A DNA stretch of 64,000 nt, from positions 434,001-498,000 of the forward strand of contig CAWBIZ010000015.1 of NCBI GenBank assembly GCA_963789005.1, in the 5' to 3' direction. The notes beneath the pieces were generated by a model. It worked only from the letters and a program-made list of their open reading frames with translations. It ran no database searches and had not been told where the DNA came from. Of this stretch, positions 25,180-32,990 are shown piece after piece. Made by a program: the position numbers and the translations under genes. The stretch is from DASSUW01 sp963789005 (GTDB lineage Bacteria > Actinomycetota > Thermoleophilia > Solirubrobacterales > Solirubrobacteraceae). The stretch's first letter is position 1, and the number at the start of each line of letters is the position of its first letter.

Positions 25180-26303
25180 GCGTGGCCCGACTCGACCGGG
25201 AGCGCCACCCGCACCACGTACTCGCCGCCCGTCCGCCCGGCCTCGACCTCACCGCCGTAGACGGCGACGCGCTCGCGGAGGCTGACGAGCCCGGGGCGCC
25301 CGTCGTCGCCGTCGTCGGACACTTCGAGCGCGATCGTGTCGCGCCCATAGCGGACGGCGACCCTCGCGGCCCCGGGCCGGGCGTGCTCGAGCGCGTCGGT
25401 GAGCGCGTCCTGGACGATCCGGTACGCGGCGAGGTCGACGCCCGGCGCCAGCACCGCGGGGGCCCCCTCGACGGTGAGCGCGACCGGGAGCCCGGCCGCT
25501 TGGGCGCGCCGGACGAGGGCGTCGAGGTCGTCCATTCCGGGCGTCGGCGCGAGCAGTGGCTCGCTTGCGGCGGGGTGCAGGATGCCGAGCAGCCGGCGCA
25601 GCTCGCCCAGCGCCTCGCGTCCGGTCTCCTCGAGCGCGACGATCACCTCGCGGGCGCGCGCCGGATCCTCGTCGAGAAGCCCACGGGCCGTGCGTGCCCG
25701 CGTGGTCATCGCCGCCAGACCCTGGGCGACGACGCCGCCGAGCTCGCGCCCGATCCGCGCGCGCTCCGCGGCGACGGCGGCACGGGCGCGCGCCTCGCGA
25801 TCGTGCGTGAGGCGGGTCGCTCGTTCCTCGAGCGCGGCCGACCGCCGCCCACGGCGCTCGTGCACGTAGGCGATCAGCGCGACGACGCCGCAGGCCACCA
25901 TCCCCGAGATCGCCTCGTCGGTGTCGATACGGACGTCCCGCCGCTCGACCACGGCGATCGCGGCGAACCCGATCGCGGTGAGGGCGACGGCCTGCGCGCG
26001 CTCGTTGTACGCCCCGGCCACCCAGAAGGTGAGGAGGATGACCACGAAGGCCGTGTCCTCGCCGGCGAACGCGTCGGGACCGAGGAACGTGGAGACGATC
26101 TGCACGCCGAAGGCGAAGGCGGGCGCCGCGAACGGAAAGCTGTGGCGCAGCAGCAACGGCAGCGTCCACATCGCCGTGGCGACGCTGACGGCGAGGCTCC
26201 CGCCCGGTACCGAGCCGGACCAGGCCTCCAGCTGCTGGGCAGCCGTGAGCACGATCACCAGCGCGTCCAGCGGACGGCGCCTGAGCCACGATGCGAACCT
26301 CAT
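25176..26303 (-). CDS. Degenerate histidine kinase paralogue (no phospho-acceptor His)
   Basis: A 375-aa relative of the next kinase: five or so N-terminal helices, coiled linker, HisKA_3-like dimerisation helix and ATPase domain. Where the intact kinase has R-D-L-H-D, this one has R186-E-L-G-G190, so the phosphorylated His is Gly189. The N-box reads IVQDALTDALEHA, with Asp where Asn is needed for Mg-ATP, and the G-box is DDGDDGRPG. It therefore should not autophosphorylate. It keeps full length and reading frame and is ATGA-coupled to both neighbours, so it is probably a working non-catalytic partner rather than a decaying gene. Confidence 0.88.
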   Translation of the reverse strand: MRFASWLRRRPLDALVIVLTAAQQLEAWSGSVPGGSLAVSVATAMWTLPLLLRHSFPFAAPAFAFGVQIVSTFLGPDAFAGEDTAFVVILLTFWVAGAYNERAQAVALTAIGFAAIAVVERRDVRIDTDEAISGMVACGVVALIAYVHERRGRRSAALEERATRLTHDREARARAAVAAERARIGRELGGVVAQGLAAMTTRARTARGLLDEDPARAREVIVALEETGREALGELRRLLGILHPAASEPLLAPTPGMDDLDALVRRAQAAGLPVALTVEGAPAVLAPGVDLAAYRIVQDALTDALEHARPGAARVAVRYGRDTIALEVSDDGDDGRPGLVSLRERVAVYGGEVEAGRTGGEYVVRVALPVESGHA

Positions 26304-27535
26304 CGTCCCGATCCGGGTCGAAGACCTTCCCGCCCATCATCCCCTTCAGGGAGCGGAGCCTGCAAGTCCCGGCCGGCCCGCGGTCCGAGCCGCAGCCTTG
26401 CGCGGACGGCGAAGCCGCCCTCGGGGCGCGTGCCGGCCGCGAGCTCGCCGCCGTAGAGGCCCACCCGCTCGCGCATGCCCACGAGCCCGTGGCCGCTGCC
26501 GCCGCCGTCGCCGCCGCTGCCGCTGCCGTCGTCGGCGATCTCGAGCTCGAGGGCATCGGGGCCGTAGCGGACCGTCACCCAGGCGCGCGCCGGGCCCGCG
26601 TGCTTGAGCGCATTGGTGAGGGCCTCCTGCACGATCCGGTACCCGGCCAGCCCCAGGCCCGGCGCCAGCGCCTTCGGAGCGCCCTGTACGTCGAGCGCGA
26701 CCGGGAGCCCCGCCTGGCGCACCTGCTCGACGAGCGCCTCGAGATCCGCCAGGCCGGGCTGCGGCGCCAGCGCGGGCGCATCCTCCTCGGCGTGGACGAT
26801 GCCGAGCAGGCGGCGCATCTCGGCCATCGCCTGGTGCCCGGTCTCCTCGACGGCGAGCAGCGGCTCGCGCGCACGACGCGCGTCCTGCTCCAGCAGGAGC
26901 CGCGCAGCGCCGCCCTGGACGGTCATGACGCTCACGCTGTGGGCGATCACGTCGTGCAGGTCGCGGGCGATCCGGGCGCGCTCAGCGGCCACGGCAGCCC
27001 GGGCTCGCTCCTCGCGCTCGCGCGCGAGCCGCTCCGCCTCCGCCTCGAGCGCGATGGCCCGTTCCTCGCGCCGGCGGAGCGCGAAGGCGCCGAGCGGGAG
27101 CCCGATCCCGATCACGAGCCACGACGCGAGGTCCACCTCGGCGTCGCCGAAGTCCAGTGCCGTCCCCGAACCCGGCTGTGCCTGGACGATCACCGCAAAG
27201 GCCGCCAGGCCGAGCGCTGCGCCCGCGAGCGCCTGCTGGCCCTCGCGCTGCGCGCCGGCTGCCCAGCAGGCGAGGATCAGGCCGAGCATCGCGAACGTCG
27301 CCCCCTCGGTCACGCCGGCGAAAGAGACGAGCGAGACGCCGGCGACCCCGGCGAACGCGACCGCCGGGGCCGCGAACGGGAAGCGCCGCCGGAACAGCAG
27401 CGGCACGGTCGCGAGCAGTGCGGTCGCCTCGACGGCCACGATCGGTTCGACGCGCGCGGCGACGAGGATCTCCACCTGCGACGCCGCGGCGACGGCGAGG
27501 ACGAGAGCGTCGAAGGCATGGCGGCGCAGCCGCAT
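26300..27535 (-). CDS. NarL-type sensor histidine kinase (HisKA_3)
   Basis: A 411-aa kinase with about five to six N-terminal helices (11-150), a coiled-coil linker (156-185), the HisKA_3 box ARIARDLHDVIAHSVSVM with His194, the N-box IVQEALTNALKHA and the G-box DDGSGSGG...GHGLVGMRERV. These are the residues missing from its downstream paralogue. ATG 27535 is preferred because it aligns with the paralogue's start; ATG 27595 is possible but lies inside a perfect palindrome. Signal unknown; the membrane-embedded sensor and the neighbouring exporter suggest envelope stress or a toxic lipophile. Confidence 0.91.
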   Translation of the reverse strand: MRLRRHAFDALVLAVAAASQVEILVAARVEPIVAVEATALLATVPLLFRRRFPFAAPAVAFAGVAGVSLVSFAGVTEGATFAMLGLILACWAAGAQREGQQALAGAALGLAAFAVIVQAQPGSGTALDFGDAEVDLASWLVIGIGLPLGAFALRRREERAIALEAEAERLAREREERARAAVAAERARIARDLHDVIAHSVSVMTVQGGAARLLLEQDARRAREPLLAVEETGHQAMAEMRRLLGIVHAEEDAPALAPQPGLADLEALVEQVRQAGLPVALDVQGAPKALAPGLGLAGYRIVQEALTNALKHAGPARAWVTVRYGPDALELEIADDGSGSGGDGGGSGHGLVGMRERVGLYGGELAAGTRPEGGFAVRARLRLGPRAGRDLQAPLPEGDDGREGLRPGSGR

Positions 27536-27590
27536 CGGCCAACCGTACGGCGGCGCGCCCGGCCCCGCATCGGCCTCGCCGCCGAACGCG

Positions 27591-27608
27591 CTCATCCCCG
27601 GGGATGAG
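27591..27608. promoter_or_regulatory. 18-bp perfect palindrome between kinase operon and ABC operon
   Basis: CTCATCCCC-GGGGATGAG is a perfect 18-bp palindrome in the 176-bp divergent region. It is 56 bp upstream of the kinase start. A candidate operator for the NarL-type regulator or another dimeric protein. Confidence 0.5.
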
Positions 27609-27652
27609 CCGCCTCGTCCCGAGCGCCGAGCGCGAATCGGGCGGGCGGACGA

Positions 27653-27665
27653 GCGTGAATCACGC
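27653..27665. promoter_or_regulatory. Second short palindrome upstream of the ABC operon
   Basis: GCGTGA-A-TCACGC has 6-bp arms and lies 47 bp before the ABC start at 27712. With the palindrome at 27591 it may be part of a shared operator region. Confidence 0.35.
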
Positions 27666-27711
27666 CCGGGCCCGACGAAGTCTCCGGCGTGCGCTGGGAG
27701 CGTCCCGAGGT

Positions 27712-28482
27712 ATGCACACAGCGCTCTCCGAACCCCTGCCGCCGGCCAGCCACGCACCCATCTGCGTCGCGGCGCGCGACCTCAGCCGCCGCTACGGCGC
27801 CGGCGACACCGCCGTCGACGCCCTTCGCGGCGTCTCTGTCTCCGTGGCCGAGGGTGAGCTCACGGCGATCATGGGGCCGTCGGGCTCCGGGAAGTCGACG
27901 CTCATGCACCTGCTCGCGGGGCTGGACCGGCCGACCGCGGGAGAGGTGTGGATCGACGGCACGCCGCTCGGAACGCTCGGCGACACCGGGCTGACGAAGC
28001 TCCGGCGCCGCCACGTCGGCTTCATCTTCCAGTTCTTCAACCTGCTCCCGATGCTCACGGCGGAGGAGAACATCCTCCTGCCGCTGACGATCGCCGGCGA
28101 GCGGCCGGATCCGGCGTGGACCCGGGAGCTGATCGCCTCCGTCGGCCTCGGCGACCGCCTCCGCCACCGCCCCGCCGAGCTCTCCGGCGGCCAGCAGCAG
28201 CGCGTCGCGATCGCCCGCGCGCTCGTCTCCAAGCCCACCGTGGTGTTCGCGGACGAGCCGACCGGCAACCTCGACTCGACGACGAGCGGGGAGATCCTCG
28301 CGCTGCTGCGCGACTCCGTCACGAGCTACGGCCAGACCACCGTGATGGTCACCCACGACGCGAACGCGGCCGCGATCGCCGACCGGATCCTGTTCCTGGC
28401 CGACGGCCAGGTCGTCAAGGAGCTCGGCCGGGCGAGCGCCCACCAGGTGCTCGCGGCGATGGAGGAGGTGAGCGGCCGATGA
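27712..28482 (+). CDS. MacB/LolD-type ABC transporter ATP-binding protein
   Basis: A 256-aa ATPase with Walker A GPSGSGKST, Q-loop FIFQFFNLLPMLTAEEN, signature LSGGQQQRVAIARAL, Walker B VVFADEPTGNLDS and H-loop VTHDANAA. The insertion and Q-loop wording match the MacB/LolD group, which works with FtsX-type permeases in efflux or mechanotransmission rather than import. ATG 27712 has GGGAG about 10 nt upstream. The stop overlaps the permease start (ATGA). Confidence 0.94.
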   Translation: MHTALSEPLPPASHAPICVAARDLSRRYGAGDTAVDALRGVSVSVAEGELTAIMGPSGSGKSTLMHLLAGLDRPTAGEVWIDGTPLGTLGDTGLTKLRRRHVGFIFQFFNLLPMLTAEENILLPLTIAGERPDPAWTRELIASVGLGDRLRHRPAELSGGQQQRVAIARALVSKPTVVFADEPTGNLDSTTSGEILALLRDSVTSYGQTTVMVTHDANAAAIADRILFLADGQVVKELGRASAHQVLAAMEEVSGR

Positions 28483-31037
28483 TCGCCGTCACCCTGAAGG
28501 GGCTGGCGGGACGCAAGCTCCGCGCCGCGCTCACCGCGCTGGCGATCGTGCTCGGCGTGGCGATGGTGAGTGGCACGTATGTCCTCACCGACACGATCTC
28601 GAAGGGCTTCGACGCGATCTTCGCGGACACCTACACGCACGCCGACGCGGTCATCGTCGGCCAGGAGGGCTTCAGCGAGGATGAAGGGGTCGCGACCGAG
28701 AGCTACCCGGCCGGCGTTCTGGCGAAGGTCCGCGCGCTCCCGCAGGTCGAGGACGCAGAGGGTGCGGTGCTCGACGAAGCTCGTCTCGTCGGCGATGACG
28801 GGAAGGTGATCGAGAGCAGCTGGGGCACCGCGGCGTTCTCCGTCGATCCCGCCGCCGACCCGCGCTTCAACCCGCTCACCGTCGTGCAGGGAAGCTGGCC
28901 GCGAGGTGGCGAGCAGATCGCCATCGACCGCGCGACGGCGCGCAAGCAGGACCTCGAGCCGGGCGACTCGATCGGCGTCGGCGCGCTCGGCCCCGTGCGG
29001 CAGTTCCGCATCGCCGGCATCGTCGAGTACGGGTCGGTCGAATCGCTCGGGGGCGCGCAGATCGCGGCCTTCGAGCTGGGAACCGCCCAGCGACTCTTCG
29101 CCAAGGCCGGAAAGCTCGACGAGATCCAGGTGCGGGCGCGCGAGGGCGTCTCGACGCCGCAGCTGATCGAGAGCGTCCGGCCGCTGCTCCCGCGCACCGC
29201 GCAGGTCAAGAGCGCCGCCGCGCAGCGGGATTCCGGGGCGGAGGGCGCGCGGGAGGCGGTCACGTACCTCGGATACTTCCTGCTCGCGTTTGGCGGCATC
29301 GCGCTCGTCGTCGGCGGCTTCGTGATCGCCAACACGCTGGCCATCACGGTCGCCCAGCGCACGCGCGAGCTCGCGACGCTGCGCACGCTGGGTGCGTCGC
29401 GCCGGCAGGTGCTCACGTCGGTCGTGCTCGAGGCCGTCGTGGTGGGGGCGCTCGCCTCGGTGGCGGGCGTGCTCGTGGGGCTCGGGCTCGCCAAGGGCTT
29501 GGAGGCGCTGCTCGACGCCGTCGGCGTCGACCTGCCGTCGAGCGGCACCGTGCTGGCTGCGCGCACGATCGTCCTCAGCCTCTCCGTCGGCATCGTCATC
29601 ACGCTGATCGCGAGCCTGCGCCCGGCGCTGCGCGCCACCCGCGTGCCGGCGATCGCGGCGGTCCGCGAGGGCGCGGTGCTGCCGCCCTCCCGCGTTGCCC
29701 GGCTCGGCGTGGTCCCGGCACTCGTCGTGGGCGTCGCCGCGGTTGCCGTGCTCGCGTACGGCCTGTTCGCCGGCGGACTGCCGACCGGGCGGCGGCTGGC
29801 ATCGCTCGCCGTGGGCGTGCTGCTGCTGTTCGCCGCCGTCGCGATGATCGCGCCACGGCTGATCTCGCCGCTCGCCGGCGTCCTCGGCTGGCCGGGGACG
29901 CGACTCGGAGGCGCGGCCGGCCGGCTCGCCCGTGAGAACGCGCGGCGCAACCCCGGGCGCACCGCGTCGACCGCGGCGGCGCTGATGATCGGGCTGGCCC
30001 TGATCACGTTCGTCGCCACGCTCGGCCAAGGCGTGCGCTCGTCCTTCACGGGCGCGGTCGACGAGCTGTTCGTCAACGACTACACGCTCGTCGCGCAGGA
30101 CAACTTCAGCGCGACGTCGGTGGACGCGGCCCAGGCGGCAGCGGGCGCGACCGGCGTGCGCGCCGTCTCCGAGGTCCGCATCGGCTCGGGCCGGGCCTTC
30201 GACGAGCGCGTCGGCGTCAGCGGGGTCGAGCCCGACCTCGGGCAGGTCATCAACCTGCGCTGGAAGCAGGGCGACGCGCGCGTGCCGGCCGAGCTCGGAT
30301 CTCGGGGTGCCTTCGTCACCGAGGGCTACGCCGACGACCACGGGCTCGAACGCGGCTCACCTCTGCGCGTCCGGACGCCGACGGGCAAGACCCTCGCGCT
30401 CACGGTCACCGGGATCTTCGACGAGCCGAGCGGCGGCTCGCCGTTCGACGACGTGGCGATCTCCACGGCCAGTTTCGACACCTCCTTCCCACAGCCGCGC
30501 AACCAGTTCGCGTTCATCGACGTCGAGGGCGGCGTCTCCCCGGCCGGCACGAAGCGGCTCGAGCAGGCCCTGGCTCCGTACCCCGACACCCAGGTGCAGA
30601 CCCGCGAGCAGTTCAAGGACGGTCAGATCAGCGGGCTCGAGACCGTGCTCAACCTCCTCTACGCGCTGCTCGGGCTCTCGGTGCTCGTGAGCCTCTTCGG
30701 GATCGTCAACACCCTGGTGCTGACGGTGTTCGAGCGCACGCGCGAGCTCGGGATGCTGCGGGCGGTAGGGATGACCCGGCGACAGGTGCGGCGGATGATT
30801 CGCCACGAGAGCATCGTCACCGCGCTCATGGGCACCGCCCTGGGCATCGGCGCCGGACTCTTCCTCGCAGGGCTGGTGACCCGCGCGCTGGCTGACGAGG
30901 GGATCCCGTTCGCGCTGCCCGTCGGATCACTGGTGGCGTTCACCGTCGCCGCGGTGCTGCTCGGCGTGCTGGCCGCCATCCTGCCCGCCCGCCGCGCGTC
31001 GCGGCTGAACGTCCTGGAGGCGCTGCACTATGAGTAG
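28479..31037 (+). CDS. FtsX/MacB-type ABC transporter permease
   Basis: An 852-aa permease with the usual type VII layout: helix near the N-terminus (14-35), a large extracytoplasmic domain, three helices with the FtsX signature (FVIANTLAITVAQRTRELATL and LRTLGASRRQV), a second helix and extracytoplasmic domain, and three C-terminal helices (GIVNTLVLTVFERTRELGML, RAVGMTRRQVRRMI). It is a duplicated FtsX-domain protein. With the ATPase it probably exports a lipid, peptide or antibiotic, or transmits force. The diverging kinase operon suggests inducible export. Confidence 0.93.
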   Translation: MIAVTLKGLAGRKLRAALTALAIVLGVAMVSGTYVLTDTISKGFDAIFADTYTHADAVIVGQEGFSEDEGVATESYPAGVLAKVRALPQVEDAEGAVLDEARLVGDDGKVIESSWGTAAFSVDPAADPRFNPLTVVQGSWPRGGEQIAIDRATARKQDLEPGDSIGVGALGPVRQFRIAGIVEYGSVESLGGAQIAAFELGTAQRLFAKAGKLDEIQVRAREGVSTPQLIESVRPLLPRTAQVKSAAAQRDSGAEGAREAVTYLGYFLLAFGGIALVVGGFVIANTLAITVAQRTRELATLRTLGASRRQVLTSVVLEAVVVGALASVAGVLVGLGLAKGLEALLDAVGVDLPSSGTVLAARTIVLSLSVGIVITLIASLRPALRATRVPAIAAVREGAVLPPSRVARLGVVPALVVGVAAVAVLAYGLFAGGLPTGRRLASLAVGVLLLFAAVAMIAPRLISPLAGVLGWPGTRLGGAAGRLARENARRNPGRTASTAAALMIGLALITFVATLGQGVRSSFTGAVDELFVNDYTLVAQDNFSATSVDAAQAAAGATGVRAVSEVRIGSGRAFDERVGVSGVEPDLGQVINLRWKQGDARVPAELGSRGAFVTEGYADDHGLERGSPLRVRTPTGKTLALTVTGIFDEPSGGSPFDDVAISTASFDTSFPQPRNQFAFIDVEGGVSPAGTKRLEQALAPYPDTQVQTREQFKDGQISGLETVLNLLYALLGLSVLVSLFGIVNTLVLTVFERTRELGMLRAVGMTRRQVRRMIRHESIVTALMGTALGIGAGLFLAGLVTRALADEGIPFALPVGSLVAFTVAAVLLGVLAAILPARRASRLNVLEALHYE

Positions 31038-31048
31038 GGCCCGCTGCG

Positions 31049-31498
31049 CTATGGCCGCTCGACGAGGGTGGATAGCGCGACCATCGTGCGCGTGCGCATC
31101 ACCTTCGGGTCACGGCGCAGCTGCTCGATCGTGCGCTCGAGCTCCTCGATGCCTTCGACGCGGACGCGCACGACCGCGTCGGCGTCGCCGGCCACGGTGT
31201 GGGCGGCGATCACCGCCGGCAGGCCGGCCACCGCCGCGAGCAGGTCGCCAGGCGCGACGCTGTCCGCGCAGTAGAGCTCGACGAACGCCTCGAGCCGGTC
31301 CCCGAGCGCCTGCGGGTCGACGATCGCCGTGTAGCCGACGATCACGCCGCGCTCGTGCAGGCGGTCCACACGCCGCTTGACGGCGGAGGCGGAGAGGCCC
31401 ACGGCGCCGCCCACGTCGGCCAGCGTCGCCCGGCCGTCGTGCTCGAGGTGATCAAGGATCTTGCGATCCACGTCGTCCAGACGCACGCGAGCTTGCAC
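31049..31498 (-). CDS. Lrp/AsnC-family transcriptional regulator
   Basis: A 149-aa regulator. The N-terminal helix-turn-helix is LDDVDRKILDHLEHDGRATL then VGLSASAVKRRVDRL; the C-terminal ligand-binding RAM domain has AFVELYCADSVAPGD, HTVAGDADAVVRVRV and MRTRTMVALSTLVE. GTG 31498 is the start. It diverges from phenylalanine hydroxylase across 86 bp, so it probably senses an aromatic amino acid and controls that gene, as in other phh loci. Confidence 0.92.
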   Translation of the reverse strand: MQARVRLDDVDRKILDHLEHDGRATLADVGGAVGLSASAVKRRVDRLHERGVIVGYTAIVDPQALGDRLEAFVELYCADSVAPGDLLAAVAGLPAVIAAHTVAGDADAVVRVRVEGIEELERTIEQLRRDPKVMRTRTMVALSTLVERP

Positions 31499-31505
31499 AG
31501 CAAGC
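31491..31505. promoter_or_regulatory. Inverted repeat over the lrp-type start codon
   Basis: GCTTGC-ACA-GCAAGC has 6-bp arms and overlaps the GTG start of the Lrp-family gene, a typical place for an autoregulatory operator. Confidence 0.35.
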
Positions 31506-31584
31506 CCAGTCTATGCCGTTTCGATTGCAGAACCGGCCATTGGGCGCTACCACGTGACACGAGCCACGAAAGAGGGGATGTCGC

Positions 31585-32484
31585 GTGTTCGAGGAAGCCC
31601 AGCTGTACTCGCCGGTGAAGGCCAACGAGGACGGCACGGTCCATGTCCAGCTCGCCAAGGACCATCCGGGCGCCAGCGACCCCGTCTACCGCGAGCGCCG
31701 CAACGTCATCGCCGCGAAGGCGCTGGCTTGGGAGCCGGGCCAGCCGATCCCGCACGTCGACTACACCGAGGACGAGCACGAGGTCTGGCGGATCGTATGC
31801 CGCGAGCTCGCGCCCAAGCACGAGAAGTACGCATGCCGCGACTTCCGCGAGGCGGCGGCTGCGCTCGCCCTCCCCGTCGAGCGCATCCCGCAGCTCGACG
31901 AGGTGACCGCCAACCTCGAGCCGCTGACCGGCTTCCGCTACCTCCCGGCCGCCGGCCTGGTGCCGCTGCGCGAGTTCTACAGCGCGCTCGGTGACGACAC
32001 GTTCTATTCGACCCAGTACATCCGGCACGGCGCGATGCCGCTCTACACCCCCGAGCCCGACCTCATCCACGAGGTCGTCGGACACGGCAACCTGCTCGCC
32101 AGCCCGCGCTTCGCCGAGATCAAGCGCCAGGCCGGCCTCGCCGCCCAGCGCGTGCAGACCGACGAGGCGCTGCAGTTCCTCGCCGACGTCTTCTGGTTCA
32201 CGATCGAGTTCGGCGTCATGCGCGAGGAGGACGAGGTGCGCGCGTACGGCGCGGGGATCCTCTCCTCCTACGGCGAGATCGAGGAGTTCCGCGGCGCTGA
32301 CCTGCGGCCGCTCGACCTGCTCGAGATGGCGACGCTCGAGTACGACATCACCAAGTACCAGCCGGTCCTCTTCTGCGCCCAGGGCATGGGCGAGCTCGAG
32401 GACGTCGTCGGCGGCTTCTTCGCCGAGTTCGACGACGACACCCCCGCGCGGCTGCGCCGCGATCCGCTCGCGCTCTCACGCTGA
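31585..32484 (+). CDS. phhA: Phenylalanine-4-hydroxylase
   Basis: A pterin-dependent aromatic amino-acid hydroxylase of 299 aa that turns phenylalanine into tyrosine, the first step of phenylalanine breakdown. The iron ligands are visible as EPDLIHEVVGHGNLL (two His) and the Glu in FWFTIEFGVMREE. TGFRYLPAAGLVPLREFY matches the pterin region. It has only the catalytic domain, with no regulatory ACT domain, as usual in bacteria. GTG at 31585 follows an AGAGGGG Shine-Dalgarno. The divergent Lrp-family gene is its likely regulator. Confidence 0.95.
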   Translation: MFEEAQLYSPVKANEDGTVHVQLAKDHPGASDPVYRERRNVIAAKALAWEPGQPIPHVDYTEDEHEVWRIVCRELAPKHEKYACRDFREAAAALALPVERIPQLDEVTANLEPLTGFRYLPAAGLVPLREFYSALGDDTFYSTQYIRHGAMPLYTPEPDLIHEVVGHGNLLASPRFAEIKRQAGLAAQRVQTDEALQFLADVFWFTIEFGVMREEDEVRAYGAGILSSYGEIEEFRGADLRPLDLLEMATLEYDITKYQPVLFCAQGMGELEDVVGGFFAEFDDDTPARLRRDPLALSR

Positions 32485-32517
32485 GCGGCGGAACCGGGTA
32501 CGGTTGGCCCGGCTCAA

Positions 32518-32868
32518 ATGGACTACCAGATCGATCACGATCCGATCGAGCGCGGGCACCTGATCGCGGCCAAGGGCGAGCTCGACATCTCGGCGACGCC
32601 GCGGCTGTCGACCGTGCTGGCGATGGCGTCGGCCTCGCGCGGCGGGCGGCTCGTGCTGGACCTCAGCGAGGTCACGTTCATCGACTCGACCGCCCTCGGG
32701 ACGATCCTCAAGGCGGCCGCCCAGCTGGAGGAGGGCGGCACGAGCCTCGCGGTCGTGGCGCCCGACGGCCCCGTGCGGCGGCTGCTCGAGATGACGAACC
32801 TCACGCAGCGCTTCCGGCTCTTCGGGACGCGCGACGACGCCCTCGCCGCCGACGGCGCCGCGGCCTGA
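32518..32868 (+). CDS. STAS-domain anti-sigma factor antagonist
   Basis: A 116-aa SpoIIAA/RsbV-like protein. Such proteins bind an anti-sigma kinase and free the sigma factor when unphosphorylated. The core LVLDLSEVTFIDSTALGTIL carries the conserved serine of the FIDSTALG motif that is phosphorylated. No anti-sigma kinase or sigma factor gene adjoins it, so the partner is elsewhere. It starts 33 bp after phhA but is not clearly linked in function. Confidence 0.9.
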   Translation: MDYQIDHDPIERGHLIAAKGELDISATPRLSTVLAMASASRGGRLVLDLSEVTFIDSTALGTILKAAAQLEEGGTSLAVVAPDGPVRRLLEMTNLTQRFRLFGTRDDALAADGAAA

Positions 32869-32962
32869 CCCGGCTCCACCCGAAGCGCGCGAGCAGCTCG
32901 AGCCAGTCGGCGATCCCGGCCGCCAGGTGGCCGAGCGGTCCGGTGTAGAGCCAGGCGCGCAC
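32801..32962 (-). CDS. Possible 53-aa small membrane-associated protein
   Basis: From GTG 32962 on the minus strand the frame reads VRAWLYTGPLGHLAAGIADW then LELLARFGWSR and a very basic tail to the stop at 32801. The amphipathic/hydrophobic front with several Trp and a Gly-Pro-Leu-Gly turn looks like a real peptide rather than a shadow frame. The tail overlaps the 3' end of the STAS gene on the other strand, and the start is 28 bp from trigger factor. No Shine-Dalgarno is obvious. Unrecognised; it may be chance. Confidence 0.35.
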   Translation of the reverse strand: MRAWLYTGPLGHLAAGIADWLELLARFGWSRVRPRRRRRRGRRRASRRAGSAA

Positions 32963-32990
32963 CCCCGGGTTTGTATCGTGCTGGGCCGCC

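Noticed and set aside
32920..32990. tRNA-like segment GGTGGCCGAGCGGTC upstream of tig
   Set aside because: It resembles the D arm of serine tRNAs, but no anticodon arm or matching acceptor stem can be drawn.
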